A stretch of 64,000 bases of DNA from Promicromonospora iranensis (GTDB lineage: Bacteria; Actinomycetota; Actinomycetes; Actinomycetales; Cellulomonadaceae). Below are positions 7,801-15,512 of this stretch, piece by piece; within the stretch, counting starts at the first letter, position 1; each line of letters starts with the position of its first letter. The stretch lies in the NCBI RefSeq assembly GCF_028994805.1, contig NZ_JAJQQP010000020.1, positions 1 to 64,000 on the forward strand, written 5' to 3'. The notes under the pieces were generated by a model. It did no database searches. It worked only from the letters and a program-made list of their open reading frames with translations, and was not told the origin of the DNA. The translations under genes and the position numbers were made by a program.

Positions 7801-8351
7801 ACATCGAGAGCGTGCTGCCCCAGCTCGTGGCCCAGCGCGGTCTGGACGACGCCGACGACCCGGCAGCGGTCCTGCACCACCGCCTCACGACCGCCACCGC
7901 GCGACCCGTCCGCCAGGACGGACTGACCATCCAACGACGCCCACCCCGACGAATCGCGGGCCTCATCCCAGAGGCCGGTGGACCCGTGACGAGCGAGTAC
8001 CGGCAGGCCCTCCAGGAGCGGGCAGCGCTGATCGAACAACGTGTCACCGACCTCGTCCAACGCGCCATCAACGACCATGAGCCCTGGCTCGCCACGCTCG
8101 GTCCTGAACCAGGCGAGACCGGAGCCCGACACACATGGAACAGCGCTGCACGCATGCTCGCCGCCTACCGGGACCGTTACGGCATCACGGGCGGCGCACC
8201 GCTCGGAAGCGAGCCAGTCAGCAGTGACGTTCAGGCCATCGACGCCGCACGTGCTGCTGCTGCGCTGCGTCGAGCGAGCCGCTCCCGGACCGCACAGGCC
8301 CGGTGGCGGGCAGCCACTTCTCGTTACCCCGCTACGCCACAAATCGGTTGA
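4836..8351 (+). CDS. traA: MobF-family conjugative relaxase-helicase (TraA/TrwC-like)
   Basis: The protein of 1171 residues is a bifunctional DNA-transfer enzyme. The N-terminal TrwC relaxase domain has the tyrosine pair TRYY (Y37/Y38), which nicks oriT, and the metal-binding triad in DPHLHTHVVVSN (about residues 200-210). The RecD-like helicase half has Walker A VGPAGTGKTTT (about 537-547), Walker B VIVDEA (about 608), GDPAQLQAVEAGGAF, and the late motif YAVTTHRAQGLTVD. About 250 further residues without a clear domain close the protein. The start at ATG 4836 is chosen because MAVTIAVMSGGDGY matches the family N-terminus and GGAGG lies 10 bases upstream, inside a hairpin. It should process the element for transfer by a helper conjugation system. 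Confidence 0.92.
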   Translation: MAVTIAVMSGGDGYSYFMRSVAAGDGDRSMSTPLTRYYAETGTPPGRWMGSGVASLGSNELGRLLVGDMVTEEQMARLAGKALDPITGERLGRAYPVYGPSAGGKSRRAVAGYDFSFALPKSASILWGVADAGVQEQIVAIHHAAVAEVFAFMERELAATRTGASVAGNATSAAGEGGAVAQVGVTGLIGMAFDHWDSRTNDPHLHTHVVVSNKVKTVLDGKWRSLDGRGLHAATVAMSELHEAIVMDDLTRTLGVGWELRHRAGQGRNPGWSIKGVPDDLMAAFSRRSAQVNTRADELIAEHVTKYGRRPSRPTINKYRQRASRETRPDKTHHSLADLARAWRLHTAQVLGRDPGTWAGDLVSKAPPRVLRADDVPLDVIDDLARMVVIVVSEKRPTWRRWNLYAEAARQTKALRFASADDRMAVLAAITDRAEGGSVRLTPHDLAVTPEEFRRPDGSSILRPKDSALYSSQALLDAEARLLDRAGTRTGPTISLDAVEHATTAGGPGERTWVVSGEQAEAIARVAVSARQVELLVGPAGTGKTTTMRALRAAWEYEHGSESVVGLAPSAAAAAVLAEDLGVACENTAKWLYDHVHQAGVFQSGQLVIVDEATLAGTLSMDRITAHATKVGAKVLLVGDPAQLQAVEAGGAFALLAATREAEDRVPELTEVHRFTHTWEKHASLALRHGHDEAIDAYMDHGRVRDGDAQDMVETAYTAWQDDLADGKTSVLLASDSETVRAVNERARTERLQTGATDPGRAVRLADGLDASAGDVVITRRNDRRLRTRNGSWVRNGDQWTLVKVRSDGSVVVRRPEAEYGNTVVLPATYAAEHLDLGYAVTTHRAQGLTVDTSHLITGPGMTRESLYVGLTRGRESNTVYVITDTPVEITPDDHEDPTPRSILAGIVRTVGAEKSATQVGKDEAERWGSVAQLAAEYETLAAAAQRDRWTRLLHQCGLPPRDADQVITAPAFGALTAELRRAEADGHDIESVLPQLVAQRGLDDADDPAAVLHHRLTTATARPVRQDGLTIQRRPPRRIAGLIPEAGGPVTSEYRQALQERAALIEQRVTDLVQRAINDHEPWLATLGPEPGETGARHTWNSAARMLAAYRDRYGITGGAPLGSEPVSSDVQAIDAARAAAALRRASRSRTAQARWRAATSRYPATPQIG

Positions 8352-8966
8352 AAGGGCTGGCTGCTCGATCGGCACCGGTAGTGAGTAGGCACGGGTTTGG
8401 TTCGCGTGGTGGGGTCGACGTGCGGGTATCACGAGTTTGGCTGTCTAGCTCGCCCATGGCTGCCCGGCTCGCTGACCTCATGAGCGACTGGCGCAACGAG
8501 GGCTACACGACCACTGATGAACTCGACGCTGTGCTGTCCGTAGCGGCGATGGCTACCGGGTGCGACTGGACAACTGAAGAGTCTTCCAAGACGTCGAGTC
8601 TCCGTGTCAACCGTCATACCTCGATGAACCGAGCGCTAGCGTCGGATGCCGCGCAGCGCGGGTGACGCGTGGGGTAACTATTTCTCATGGCGCGAAGACC
8701 TGCCCACACTGTCTCTAGTCGCGCTCGCGGACTGTGTATCTGCACGCCTGTGGCCCACTCCTCTGTGGTAGACCGGTAGACACCACTGCGCCGTAGCACT
8801 GGACGGTCTTGGTGAGCGACGGGTCCCTCGTGGAAGACGCTGGTTTCAACCTGCCGTCGTCGGATGGCCCACGGCAGTGGACCTGGACACCCGCGTAACC
8901 GCTTGTTCACGCTTGACGTTTCGGTCATTCACGTCATACTCAGGCACAGGAAATGAGGCCGCTGCA
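8352..8966. other. Spacer between relaxase and defence operon; one doubtful small ORF
   Basis: No recognised gene. A 69-codon frame from ATG 8456 to 8665 (MAARLADLMSDWRNEGYTTT onward) looks mildly protein-like but has no homologue I recognise and no clear ribosome-binding site. The end of the stretch carries the defence promoter at 8913-8940. Confidence 0.35.
8913..8940 (+). promoter_or_regulatory. Sigma-70-type promoter of the defence operon
   Basis: TTGACG (8913-8918) and CATACT (8935-8940) are separated by 16 bases. The expected start of transcription is near 8947, with GAGG at 8955-8958 and ATG at 8967. This promoter lies downstream of the more upstream in-frame starts and so supports 8967 as the true start of the CD-NTase gene. 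Confidence 0.55.
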
Positions 8967-9863
8967 ATGACAGCATTGGATGACAGACTCGCGGGTTGGA
9001 CTGGCCCATCGAGTACGACTGAACAGCAAAAGCAGACCCGAACCGAGCAGATGATCCGCGACGCGATCAAAGCGCACGGACCGTTCCAGGGTATGTCGTC
9101 GCTTGTCTACGCCAAGGGCTCGTATGCCAACAATACCAATGTCAGAGCTGACAGCGATGTTGACATAGCCGTTGAGTGCACGGAAGCGACATATTGGGGA
9201 GAGCAGACGCCCGGAGCACATCCCCCGCTTGGAAAGTACACCGGCGAATGGACACCCACGAAACTTCGCCGTGAACTCGTTGCTGCGCTCAAGGCCAAGC
9301 TCGGAGACGACGTTGACACGAGCAGCACGACGGCGATCCAGGTGCACTCAAGCGCTGCCCGGGTTGAGGCTGATGTGGTCCCATGTTTTAGATATAAGCA
9401 CTACCTCTCTGCGACGAACTATCGCGAAGGAGCGAAGGTGTTCCGGACCGACGGAACAGAGGTGATCAACTATTCTGCGCTGCAACTAGCGAAGGGTCGA
9501 GCCAAGAACAACAACACCAATGGGGCATTCAAGAAGACGGTTCGGATCCTCAAGCGACTGGAAAACGTTATGGTCGAGGGCGGGTATCACCGTGAAGTGC
9601 CGTCGTTCCTGGTCGAGTGCCTCGTTTACAATTGTCCCGACGATCACTTTGGGCGCTCTTCATGGACCTCTGTCGTCAAGGGGGTCCTGGGGCATATCTA
9701 CGTTTCGCTGGCAAGCGAAGCGGAGCCGATTAACCAGGGTAAGCGTTGGCTTGAAGTCAGCGAGGCGAAATACCTATTCGCTGACGGCAAGAAGTGGACG
9801 CGGAAGGACGCTCGCGACTTTGCGTACGCCGGCTGGAACTACCTCGGTCTGGGGAAAGTGTAG
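8967..9863 (+). CDS. CBASS CD-NTase (cGAS/DncV-like nucleotidyltransferase)
   Basis: The 298-residue enzyme has the full polymerase-beta-type active site: GS at residues 51-52 (YAKGSYANNT), SDVDIAVE with D64 and D66 (D62 precedes), and the third Asp, D136, in VEADVVPCF. The C-terminal half (YSALQLAKGRAKNNNTNGAF onward) is the usual helical lobe. In CBASS such enzymes make cyclic di- or trinucleotides after phage infection, and the product activates the effector encoded next. The effector gene starts 2 bases after this stop, so the pair is one transcription unit. The start at 8967 fits the promoter at 8913-8940 and gives the usual family length. Product identity cannot be read from sequence. 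Confidence 0.88.
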   Translation: MTALDDRLAGWTGPSSTTEQQKQTRTEQMIRDAIKAHGPFQGMSSLVYAKGSYANNTNVRADSDVDIAVECTEATYWGEQTPGAHPPLGKYTGEWTPTKLRRELVAALKAKLGDDVDTSSTTAIQVHSSAARVEADVVPCFRYKHYLSATNYREGAKVFRTDGTEVINYSALQLAKGRAKNNNTNGAFKKTVRILKRLENVMVEGGYHREVPSFLVECLVYNCPDDHFGRSSWTSVVKGVLGHIYVSLASEAEPINQGKRWLEVSEAKYLFADGKKWTRKDARDFAYAGWNYLGLGKV

Positions 9864-9865
9864 CG

Positions 9866-10513
9866 ATGGGGCGGCCAACAGCACTGGCACGCGTGGTTGC
9901 GTTGGCAATCTCTACCGTTTATTCGGTCGTGCTGTTTGTTCTTGGCGTCGAACTTCCCGGTTGGTGGCGACCATTTGTCTCGTTCTTGCCAGCACTCGTG
10001 GTAGCGGGCTTGGTTGCATGGGACCTCTGGATCTGGCGATGGCCGGTAGTCCAACAGCTCGTTCGTCGTCCAGACCTTCGAGGGCTGTGGCGTGTATCTA
10101 TGACACCTCATGCCGACTCTGATATTCCGAAGGGCGGCAATCGGGGACCGATCCCCGCATTCTTAGAGATTAAGCAGAGCTTTTGGTCCATCCATCTTCG
10201 GCTGTACTCGGAGCAGAGCGGGAGTAGAAGCACTGCTACGTCATGGCTACCATCTTACGAGAGCTCCGTCGACTATCTGACCTTTACCTACGACAACAAA
10301 CCCAAGGTTTCTGAGTCGCACCGCAGTATGCGCAGTTCAGGCGCGTGCAATTTGACGCCGACCTCGCTCAGGCCTGAAGAGGTCGAAGGCACCTACTTCA
10401 CCGACCGCTTCACCAAAGGTGACATGAACCTTGTCCTCGTCGACCGGACCTCAGGATATCCGTCATTCACCGCAGCATCAAAGTACGCCGATTCGAAAGG
10501 GGGAGGGGTGTGA
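9866..10513 (+). CDS. cap15: Cap15-like CBASS effector: two membrane helices and a beta-barrel
   Basis: 215 residues. Two membrane helices occupy about residues 6-30 (LARVVALAISTVYSVVLFVL) and 36-57 (FVSFLPALVVAGLVAWDLWI). They are followed by LRGLWRVSM, the first strand of the small beta-barrel of the S-2TMbeta/Cap15 family, and by a strand-rich remainder ending DMNLVLVDRT. Cap15 binds the CD-NTase product through the barrel and then oligomerises and disrupts the inner membrane, killing the infected cell. Position right after the CD-NTase gene (ATG 9866) supports the call. The stop overlaps the next start by GTGA, so downstream genes are coupled to it. Confidence 0.78.
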   Translation: MGRPTALARVVALAISTVYSVVLFVLGVELPGWWRPFVSFLPALVVAGLVAWDLWIWRWPVVQQLVRRPDLRGLWRVSMTPHADSDIPKGGNRGPIPAFLEIKQSFWSIHLRLYSEQSGSRSTATSWLPSYESSVDYLTFTYDNKPKVSESHRSMRSSGACNLTPTSLRPEEVEGTYFTDRFTKGDMNLVLVDRTSGYPSFTAASKYADSKGGGV

Positions 10514-11274
10514 GTAAGAAAGAATCTCAAGGGTCGATGATCAAGATAGTTTACTTCGACGAGGAGTCCGCTTCAGACTACCTGGATATTTCTGCTGGTG
10601 GAAAGGAGGAATCCACGAGCGAAAAGATCAGAGAGCGCTCGAAAGAGACGCACGCCAAGGTGGAAGCCAGCGTAATCGCAAAGCTGAGTTGGCTGCCTTT
10701 CCTCGGCGCATCAGGCGATGCCAACGCGGGTGCTGGAGTGTCCGCGACTGGGAGCAGCATCCTTAGTAAGACTCTGTCGAACACGATCCTCACTGACTAC
10801 ATCTCGATGGCTGCTGAGGACACTCGGATCGTGCAGTTACGCGAACTGCGAGTCACTGCTCCCAAGGACTCGATGGCCTACATGAAGATGTTCACTCCAT
10901 ACATGGTCGCCGCCAAGATGGAAGACGACGTGGTTGACCTTGCGCGACTCGACGACGCTCTTGCAGGTGCGAAGGGGTACTACGAACTGCTAGGCGAAAA
11001 TTCCGACGGCTTGAAGCGTGTGCTCCGCTTCAATATCAAGGCGTTCCGGAACAACTACGGGCTAGCTGACCTCGGTCGAATGCAACTGGTATTCCACGGC
11101 ATCCGTGTGGGGAACACTACGAGCCAAAGTTTCAGCATCGATGCTGAGCTATCGGGCGATTCGGATGACGAATCAATCACTGCCGTGGACATTGTCAACG
11201 ACACGGCCTCGAATGAGGCGGAACCTTTGGACGTCTACGATGTGATTCTCGCGGGAGTCGAGCATGCCGAGTAA
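10510..11274 (+). CDS. DUF6414-like protein inside the defence operon
   Basis: The 254-residue protein begins with GTG 10510, overlapping the effector stop, after GGGAGGGG. The stretch IKIVYFDEESASDYLDISAGG near the N-terminus is the hallmark I associate with DUF6414 proteins. The centre is alanine- and glycine-rich with a small-residue helix (FLGASGDANAGAGVSATGSS), and the rest has alternating strands and helices. No catalytic motif is visible. DUF6414 proteins have no established biochemical role that I know of. Its fixed place between a CBASS effector and an AAA+ ATPase suggests it is a partner or substrate of that ATPase. It is not a standard CBASS accessory (no E1, E2, JAB, HORMA or TRIP13 features). 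Confidence 0.5.
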   Translation: MSKKESQGSMIKIVYFDEESASDYLDISAGGKEESTSEKIRERSKETHAKVEASVIAKLSWLPFLGASGDANAGAGVSATGSSILSKTLSNTILTDYISMAAEDTRIVQLRELRVTAPKDSMAYMKMFTPYMVAAKMEDDVVDLARLDDALAGAKGYYELLGENSDGLKRVLRFNIKAFRNNYGLADLGRMQLVFHGIRVGNTTSQSFSIDAELSGDSDDESITAVDIVNDTASNEAEPLDVYDVILAGVEHAE

Positions 11275-12460
11275 CACGACCACGCGGGTCACCATCTACT
11301 ATGGACCACTGTCATGGTTCAAAGAGCAGTTGGGGAAAAAGAGTTGGGACAGTCTTCTTGAGATTGTCTACGAGCGTGACGAAGCCAGCCGGCACATCAC
11401 TCACGGGATCGCCGGCCAGGATGAGCCTGCCACCGAGGAACCTGTTCCGGGGCCGAACTGTGTAGCGGCCGAATCAAGTGACTATGCAAGCCTGCAAGAG
11501 CACGTTATTACGAACTTCGCCGGGCTGATCCGTTCGATTGACCCGAAGCAATTGCATCTGCACAACCCTCCCGCCCACGTCCACGCGCAGTTGGCACGAA
11601 CGTTTGCGAACACCGCCGTCAAGAAGTATGAGTACCCCGTCGTCACGCGAGACACGCTCATCCGATTCCGCGACGGCTTCAAGGAGCACCTCGTCGGCCA
11701 GGAGGGGGTGAGGGAGTCGCTGCTTGCAGCGCTCTACCCGCTCACTACTGGGAGACGCACGAAGCCTGTCGTTCTAATGTTCTACGGCCCATCCGGGGTT
11801 GGGAAGACCGAGACAGCCCAGTTCGTGAATGGCCTGCTTGAGGGCACGCTACTACGCAAGCAGTTCTCGATGTTTCATAGCGATAAGTTCGCATCCTACC
11901 TGTTTGGTGGGACCCACTCGGAGGCCTCTTTTGCGCACGACCTGTTAGACCGCGACTCGGGCGTGATCCTGATTGACGAGTTCGATAAGGCTAACGCTGT
12001 CTTCCATAGTGCGTTTTATCAGGTCTTCGACAGCGGGGTATTCGAGGACAAGAACTATACTGTCGAGCTTGGGCCGTCGCTGGTTATCTGCACGTCAAAC
12101 TATGGCTCGGAGGATGCGGTTCGCCAGGCCCTAGGTGACGCGCTCCACTCCAGGTTCGACGGCATGGTCCGCTTCCAGCCATTGTCAAAAGAAGAGATGG
12201 TAGAAGTGATCAACCGGATCGTTGATGATCGCTTCACCAAGCTTGCTCCTGACGAGCAGGAACGGCTGGACCCGGACGCCATCAAGTCGCTGCTCCATCA
12301 GCGGGCCGCGAAGACCGGCAACGTCCGGAGGCTTGGCAAGTTGATAGATGGCGTCATTGCACTATTGCTCGTCCAGGCGGTGTTGGACGAGCAAGCCGCA
12401 CTTCTCGACGCCCCCATCAACCGTGTACACGTGAGCCAGGAGACCGAGCCGACCCAATGA
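11264..12460 (+). CDS. Clp/HSP100-like AAA+ ATPase inside the defence operon
   Basis: 398 residues. About 140 N-terminal residues are unassigned; then comes one AAA+ module: Walker A FYGPSGVGKTET (about 173-182), an aromatic-glycine pore-like loop SYLFGG, Walker B VILIDEFDKA (about 234-242), sensor 1 VICTSNYGS (about 274) and ALHSRFDGMV with the likely arginine finger. The C-terminal small domain ends TGNVRRLGKLIDG. This is the ClpX/ClpB lineage used to unfold or remodel proteins. It overlaps the previous gene by 11 bases and the next by ATGA. No ClpP-docking loop is obvious, so remodelling of an operon partner is likelier than proteolysis (inference). It does not look like the TRIP13 ATPase of type III CBASS. 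Confidence 0.75.
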   Translation: MPSNTTTRVTIYYGPLSWFKEQLGKKSWDSLLEIVYERDEASRHITHGIAGQDEPATEEPVPGPNCVAAESSDYASLQEHVITNFAGLIRSIDPKQLHLHNPPAHVHAQLARTFANTAVKKYEYPVVTRDTLIRFRDGFKEHLVGQEGVRESLLAALYPLTTGRRTKPVVLMFYGPSGVGKTETAQFVNGLLEGTLLRKQFSMFHSDKFASYLFGGTHSEASFAHDLLDRDSGVILIDEFDKANAVFHSAFYQVFDSGVFEDKNYTVELGPSLVICTSNYGSEDAVRQALGDALHSRFDGMVRFQPLSKEEMVEVINRIVDDRFTKLAPDEQERLDPDAIKSLLHQRAAKTGNVRRLGKLIDGVIALLLVQAVLDEQAALLDAPINRVHVSQETEPTQ

Positions 12461-13680
12461 GCACACTCTCCATAACCGACAAAACCGTACTTGAAGCTGT
12501 GCTCAACATGAGCGGCGGATACGTTCTCGACTTCACGAACGCGACTTTTGCCAACTTCTTTGGTGAACTGAAAGTCGACATCTACGACGATGAGAAGTAC
12601 CCGGGGTTCGGCGACTCCAAGGCGAACCGGCTTCGCGCCCTGTGGAAGAGCGGAAGTAACGCCGAGGTTTCGGTGTCACTCCATGCCCTCGCGGACTACA
12701 TCGCAGCCAAAAAGGAGACGGCCGACGACTGGGGATCCTGGCTGGATGACATCACCGACGAGAAGCTTGCCCGTATGCGCAAGATTGCCAGCGGCCTCAC
12801 TGGCGTGGTGCCGGCTGGGTCTCAGACCGCCGCGGCAGCGGCTCTGGCTGTTCCACTCGCACCGCCACCGACGCCAGTCGCCATCACTACCGAAGCGACG
12901 GTAACGAAGAACAAGATCGAGATCGAGATTCACGAGGACATCTACGGCCACATCAAGCGTTACCTCGACACCGAGGACTACTTCCATGCGGTCGAAGAAT
13001 CGTACAAAGTTGTGCGCGAGAAGCTTCGGGAGATTACCGGTTCCGAGAAGGCAACTGACGCGGTAAGGCAAGCGAATTTTGAGAAGCTCTTTGGGCACCA
13101 ACCGGCAAACGATGCCGAGAGTGACTTCTTCGACGGCGTCAAATACCTCAACATGGCTATCCAGTTCCTGCGCAATGAGAAGGCGCATACGCTCGCCACC
13201 GCGGTTGAGCCGAACCTCGCCATCCACTATATCTCGCTTGCGAGCCTCGCTTACGACCTCATAACGCGGTACGTAAGCCAGGAGTCGATCAAGGAGATCG
13301 AGCAACTCGTCTACGACAAGCGTGACAGCTACGGAACGGTGTCAGCTTTCCTGCGGGTCTATGAGGACGCAAAGTGGCTCAACGAGGTGAGCTTTCCCAC
13401 CGCGCTGAAATCGGTATCGGTTCGTCGCGCGCTCAAGGACAAGTGGCTTCAGGAAGCTGACTTCACGGTGAGTTGGGCTCACAGCACCGTGCAGTTTATG
13501 CGGTTTGAGCTTGTGGTCGACGAACTCACCGCCGACGACATCGATCGGTTGCTCGACCTGCCGACCGTCGACAGTTACGGCAACGACCAGATGGACGGTC
13601 TGGACCAGTTCCTGCGATACGTGGATCAGAAGGATCCGAGCAAGCTCTCCGTCAAGGCACAGACGCGGATGCTGATCTGA
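12457..13680 (+). CDS. AbiJ-like/Ymh-type HEPN abortive-infection protein
   Basis: 407 residues in two parts. The N-terminal region (GGYVLDFTNATFANFFGELK, then DSKANRLRALWKSG) matches the N-terminal domain of AbiJ-type abortive-infection proteins. After an Ala/Pro linker (about 130-150), residues 155-275 form a HEPN domain of the TIGR02391/Ymh kind: YFHAVEESYKVVREKLREIT, then FLRNEKAHTL with R-N-E-K-A-H at residues 239-244. The R-(4x)-H motif is the catalytic pair of HEPN ribonucleases. The remaining 130 residues are helical and unassigned. A plausible role is an RNA-cleaving or growth-arresting toxin controlled by operon partners (inference). It starts within ATGA overlapping the AAA+ gene. 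Confidence 0.6.
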   Translation: MSTLSITDKTVLEAVLNMSGGYVLDFTNATFANFFGELKVDIYDDEKYPGFGDSKANRLRALWKSGSNAEVSVSLHALADYIAAKKETADDWGSWLDDITDEKLARMRKIASGLTGVVPAGSQTAAAAALAVPLAPPPTPVAITTEATVTKNKIEIEIHEDIYGHIKRYLDTEDYFHAVEESYKVVREKLREITGSEKATDAVRQANFEKLFGHQPANDAESDFFDGVKYLNMAIQFLRNEKAHTLATAVEPNLAIHYISLASLAYDLITRYVSQESIKEIEQLVYDKRDSYGTVSAFLRVYEDAKWLNEVSFPTALKSVSVRRALKDKWLQEADFTVSWAHSTVQFMRFELVVDELTADDIDRLLDLPTVDSYGNDQMDGLDQFLRYVDQKDPSKLSVKAQTRMLI

Positions 13681-13681
13681 C

Positions 13682-14203
13682 GTGGGCGACGCTCAGCGCA
13701 GGTCACCATGGACGGTGCGGCAGAGACAGCTTGGTCAAGTCGATTACGCCGCGAGGGCGCTGCGAAACCTCGTACCTCATCTGGCTAACCCAGACCTGGA
13801 CGGCGTGCTGTACAACGCGTGCCTCGAGTCGTTCTTCATTAACGTGCGCTCCCTGACCGAGTTCCTACAGAAGCGGGGCAACAAGAGCAAGGACATCTGG
13901 ATCGCAGACATCTTGCCAACCTGGGAATGTGAGCCCGGCGAACTCGGCGTGCGGCTAAGGCGCTGGTGGGATTTGGCTAGTCAGCAGGTGGCACACTTCG
14001 GCCTATCGCGCACTGAGCCCACCGACGAGCCCATAACGCTGCAAACCTGCGAGCAGATGCGTGACGACGTGCTGACGGTCTACCGCCGATTCCGCAAGGA
14101 ACTCACGGAGTTCCTGGACGAGCTCCCGGTCGATGACGAGCGGAGCCGCATGCGGACGGGCAGTGCTTTCGACCCGAGTGAGGACGACGGATATCGGCTA
14201 TAG
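13682..14203 (+). CDS. Small helical HEPN-like protein at the end of the defence operon
   Basis: 173 residues from GTG 13682, one base after the previous stop. The protein is almost all helical: LYNACLESFFINVRSLTEFL is typical of the first long helices of small HEPN-superfamily proteins, and WWDLASQQVAHFGLSRTEP resembles their second conserved segment, where a histidine follows a helix. The classic R-(4-6x)-H is not clear, so it may be a non-catalytic HEPN or a minimal nucleotidyltransferase partner. It is the last gene of the run of six with gaps of 2 bases or less. Function unknown; it may act as antitoxin or cofactor of the AbiJ-like protein. Confidence 0.45.
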   Translation: MGDAQRRSPWTVRQRQLGQVDYAARALRNLVPHLANPDLDGVLYNACLESFFINVRSLTEFLQKRGNKSKDIWIADILPTWECEPGELGVRLRRWWDLASQQVAHFGLSRTEPTDEPITLQTCEQMRDDVLTVYRRFRKELTEFLDELPVDDERSRMRTGSAFDPSEDDGYRL

Positions 14204-14220
14204 GCACGGGGGAAGTTTCG

Positions 14221-14511
14221 CTACAGGCTTGGATCGAACCCATCCAACCGCCGACGCCGATGACTATCGCGCAGCGTCACGCCAGCTTCCTTTAGCCGGG
14301 CACGGATGTTGCTGGCCGAGACACCGTAGTAATCCGCGATCTGTGGGGCGGTCCAGCCTTGCTCGTAGCGGGCGACCGCTTCGGCGACTCGGCTTTCTGG
14401 TAATTCTTGCTTGCGCATCGTCACGCCCGCGTCCTTGAGCAGCCCCAAGACCGTGCTCTTGCCGACGGAATATCGCCGACACAGTTCAGGGGTTGGCGTC
14501 CCGCCACATCG
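14221..14511 (-). pseudogene. Recombinase-type double helix-turn-helix fragment
   Basis: The minus-strand frame reads ELCRRYSVGKSTVLGLLKDA then GVTMRKQELPESRVAEAVAR, and next YEQGWTAPQIADYYGVSASN ending GVTLRDSHRRRRLDGFDPSL. These are two successive homeodomain-like HTH units of the type found at the C-terminus of serine recombinases and in stand-alone HTH proteins of mobile elements. No ATG or GTG suits the beginning at about 14511, and nothing upstream looks like a catalytic domain, so it is best read as the tail of a lost recombinase or transposase. Confidence 0.45.
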
Positions 14512-15134
14512 ACGCCAACGGCTTCCATCACGTCGTCTTGATCGTCGGGGAAGGTAAGCGCGACAGCAGCGGCACCGTTGCCACTGTCGACGGCCACGTC
14601 ACAGATCTCACCATCGATCTCATGCCCTGAATTGCGGACGAGTTCGTGCCACGGATGTGCCACGCATGAGCCCCGTGCCACGTGCGTGCCACGCTTCGAA
14701 TGTGCCTGGGCGGGCGCGGTTGCGCACCAGCGAGCATCGGTGCCAGCCTCGACGGCGAGCCCGCAGACCCGCGAGATTTCAACGATCCTGCTGGTCGCGG
14801 ACTCGCCACAAGAACAAGAACCAGACGGTCCGGTTGTAGAGCGTGGACTCGGCACCCCCAGAAGAGGCCAGTGGTTCGAATCCAAGCTCCGGAGATGAAA
14901 TCCCGGCTTGGTCAGGGCGCTCCGGTCGGGCGGACCTTCTTCCTCGCCTGTAAGATGTCTGCCCTAGATTGTGGCCTCCCAGCGGCCCGCGCGTCGTCAG
15001 AGGGCCCCCTTCGTTGAGTGATTCAGGTCCGACTTGTGAGTCCGGTGCCGAGGTCGCGCAGATACCGGCTCGTGGTCCGCGATGGCTGGCTTCTCCATTA
15101 CGTGCACTACCGCGTGTCGACGCCTTGCCGAGGG
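14512..15134. other. Gene-poor stretch between two cargo blocks
   Basis: No convincing gene. Around 14865-14892 a stretch GTGGTTCGAATCCAAGCTCC resembles a tRNA T arm and acceptor strand. No matching 5' half, D arm or anticodon arm is present, so no tRNA is called. It could be a degenerate attachment site. Confidence 0.35.
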
Positions 15135-15512
15135 TCACTCGTAGACCGTCGCGGCCCGGAGGGCGTCATTGACGACTTCCCAGCCGTTCTGTGGCGGATG
15201 ACGGGGATAGTGCCCCTCGGAGTCCTCGATCCACCCGGCGAGTGCTTCGAGGTACTCGTGCAGTGTCGGGTTGGACCACGGTGTACCCGACGCCGATTCG
15301 ATCGCCAGGGCTCGGGCGGTCTCGACCACGGCCCGCTTGCCGGAACCGAAAGGGGCCGAGGGGCATCCGCCAGCGTCACACTCCTCGTCGACGTCGAACT
15401 CGCCGTGCTCAAACTCGTAGTGGAAACACACGTAATGCATCTGCTCGAAAATGTCGTACTCGGCAGCGCTGACGGCCACGCGTCGGTGGCACCGACGGCA
15501 CAGGAGCTCCAT
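15135..15512 (-). CDS. DUF7660-like conserved protein
   Basis: From ATG 15512 the product is 125 residues. The N-terminus has a possible zinc site (LLCRRCHRRV) plus later cysteines (CDAGGC). The C-terminal half NPTLHEYLEALAGWIEDSEG with GWEVVNDALRAATVYE matches the DUF7660 pattern, a small domain common in actinobacteria and often found near toxin/immunity loci. Residues upstream of M1 in the same frame are low-complexity and lack a ribosome-binding site, so the shorter start is preferred. Isolated gene, no operon partner. Biochemical role unknown. Confidence 0.55.
   Translation of the reverse strand: MELLCRRCHRRVAVSAAEYDIFEQMHYVCFHYEFEHGEFDVDEECDAGGCPSAPFGSGKRAVVETARALAIESASGTPWSNPTLHEYLEALAGWIEDSEGHYPRHPPQNGWEVVNDALRAATVYE

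Noticed and set aside
8303-8665. Plus-strand frame after the relaxase
   Set aside because: It begins inside the relaxase gene, has no homologue I recognise and no ribosome-binding site at the inner ATG.
11264-12460. TRIP13-type ATPase of type III CBASS
   Set aside because: No HORMA gene is present and the ATPase motifs and C-terminal domain are Clp-like.
14860-14895. Possible tRNA (GGTTCGAATCC T-arm-like sequence)
   Set aside because: Only a T arm and one acceptor strand are visible; no D arm, anticodon arm or matching 5' strand.
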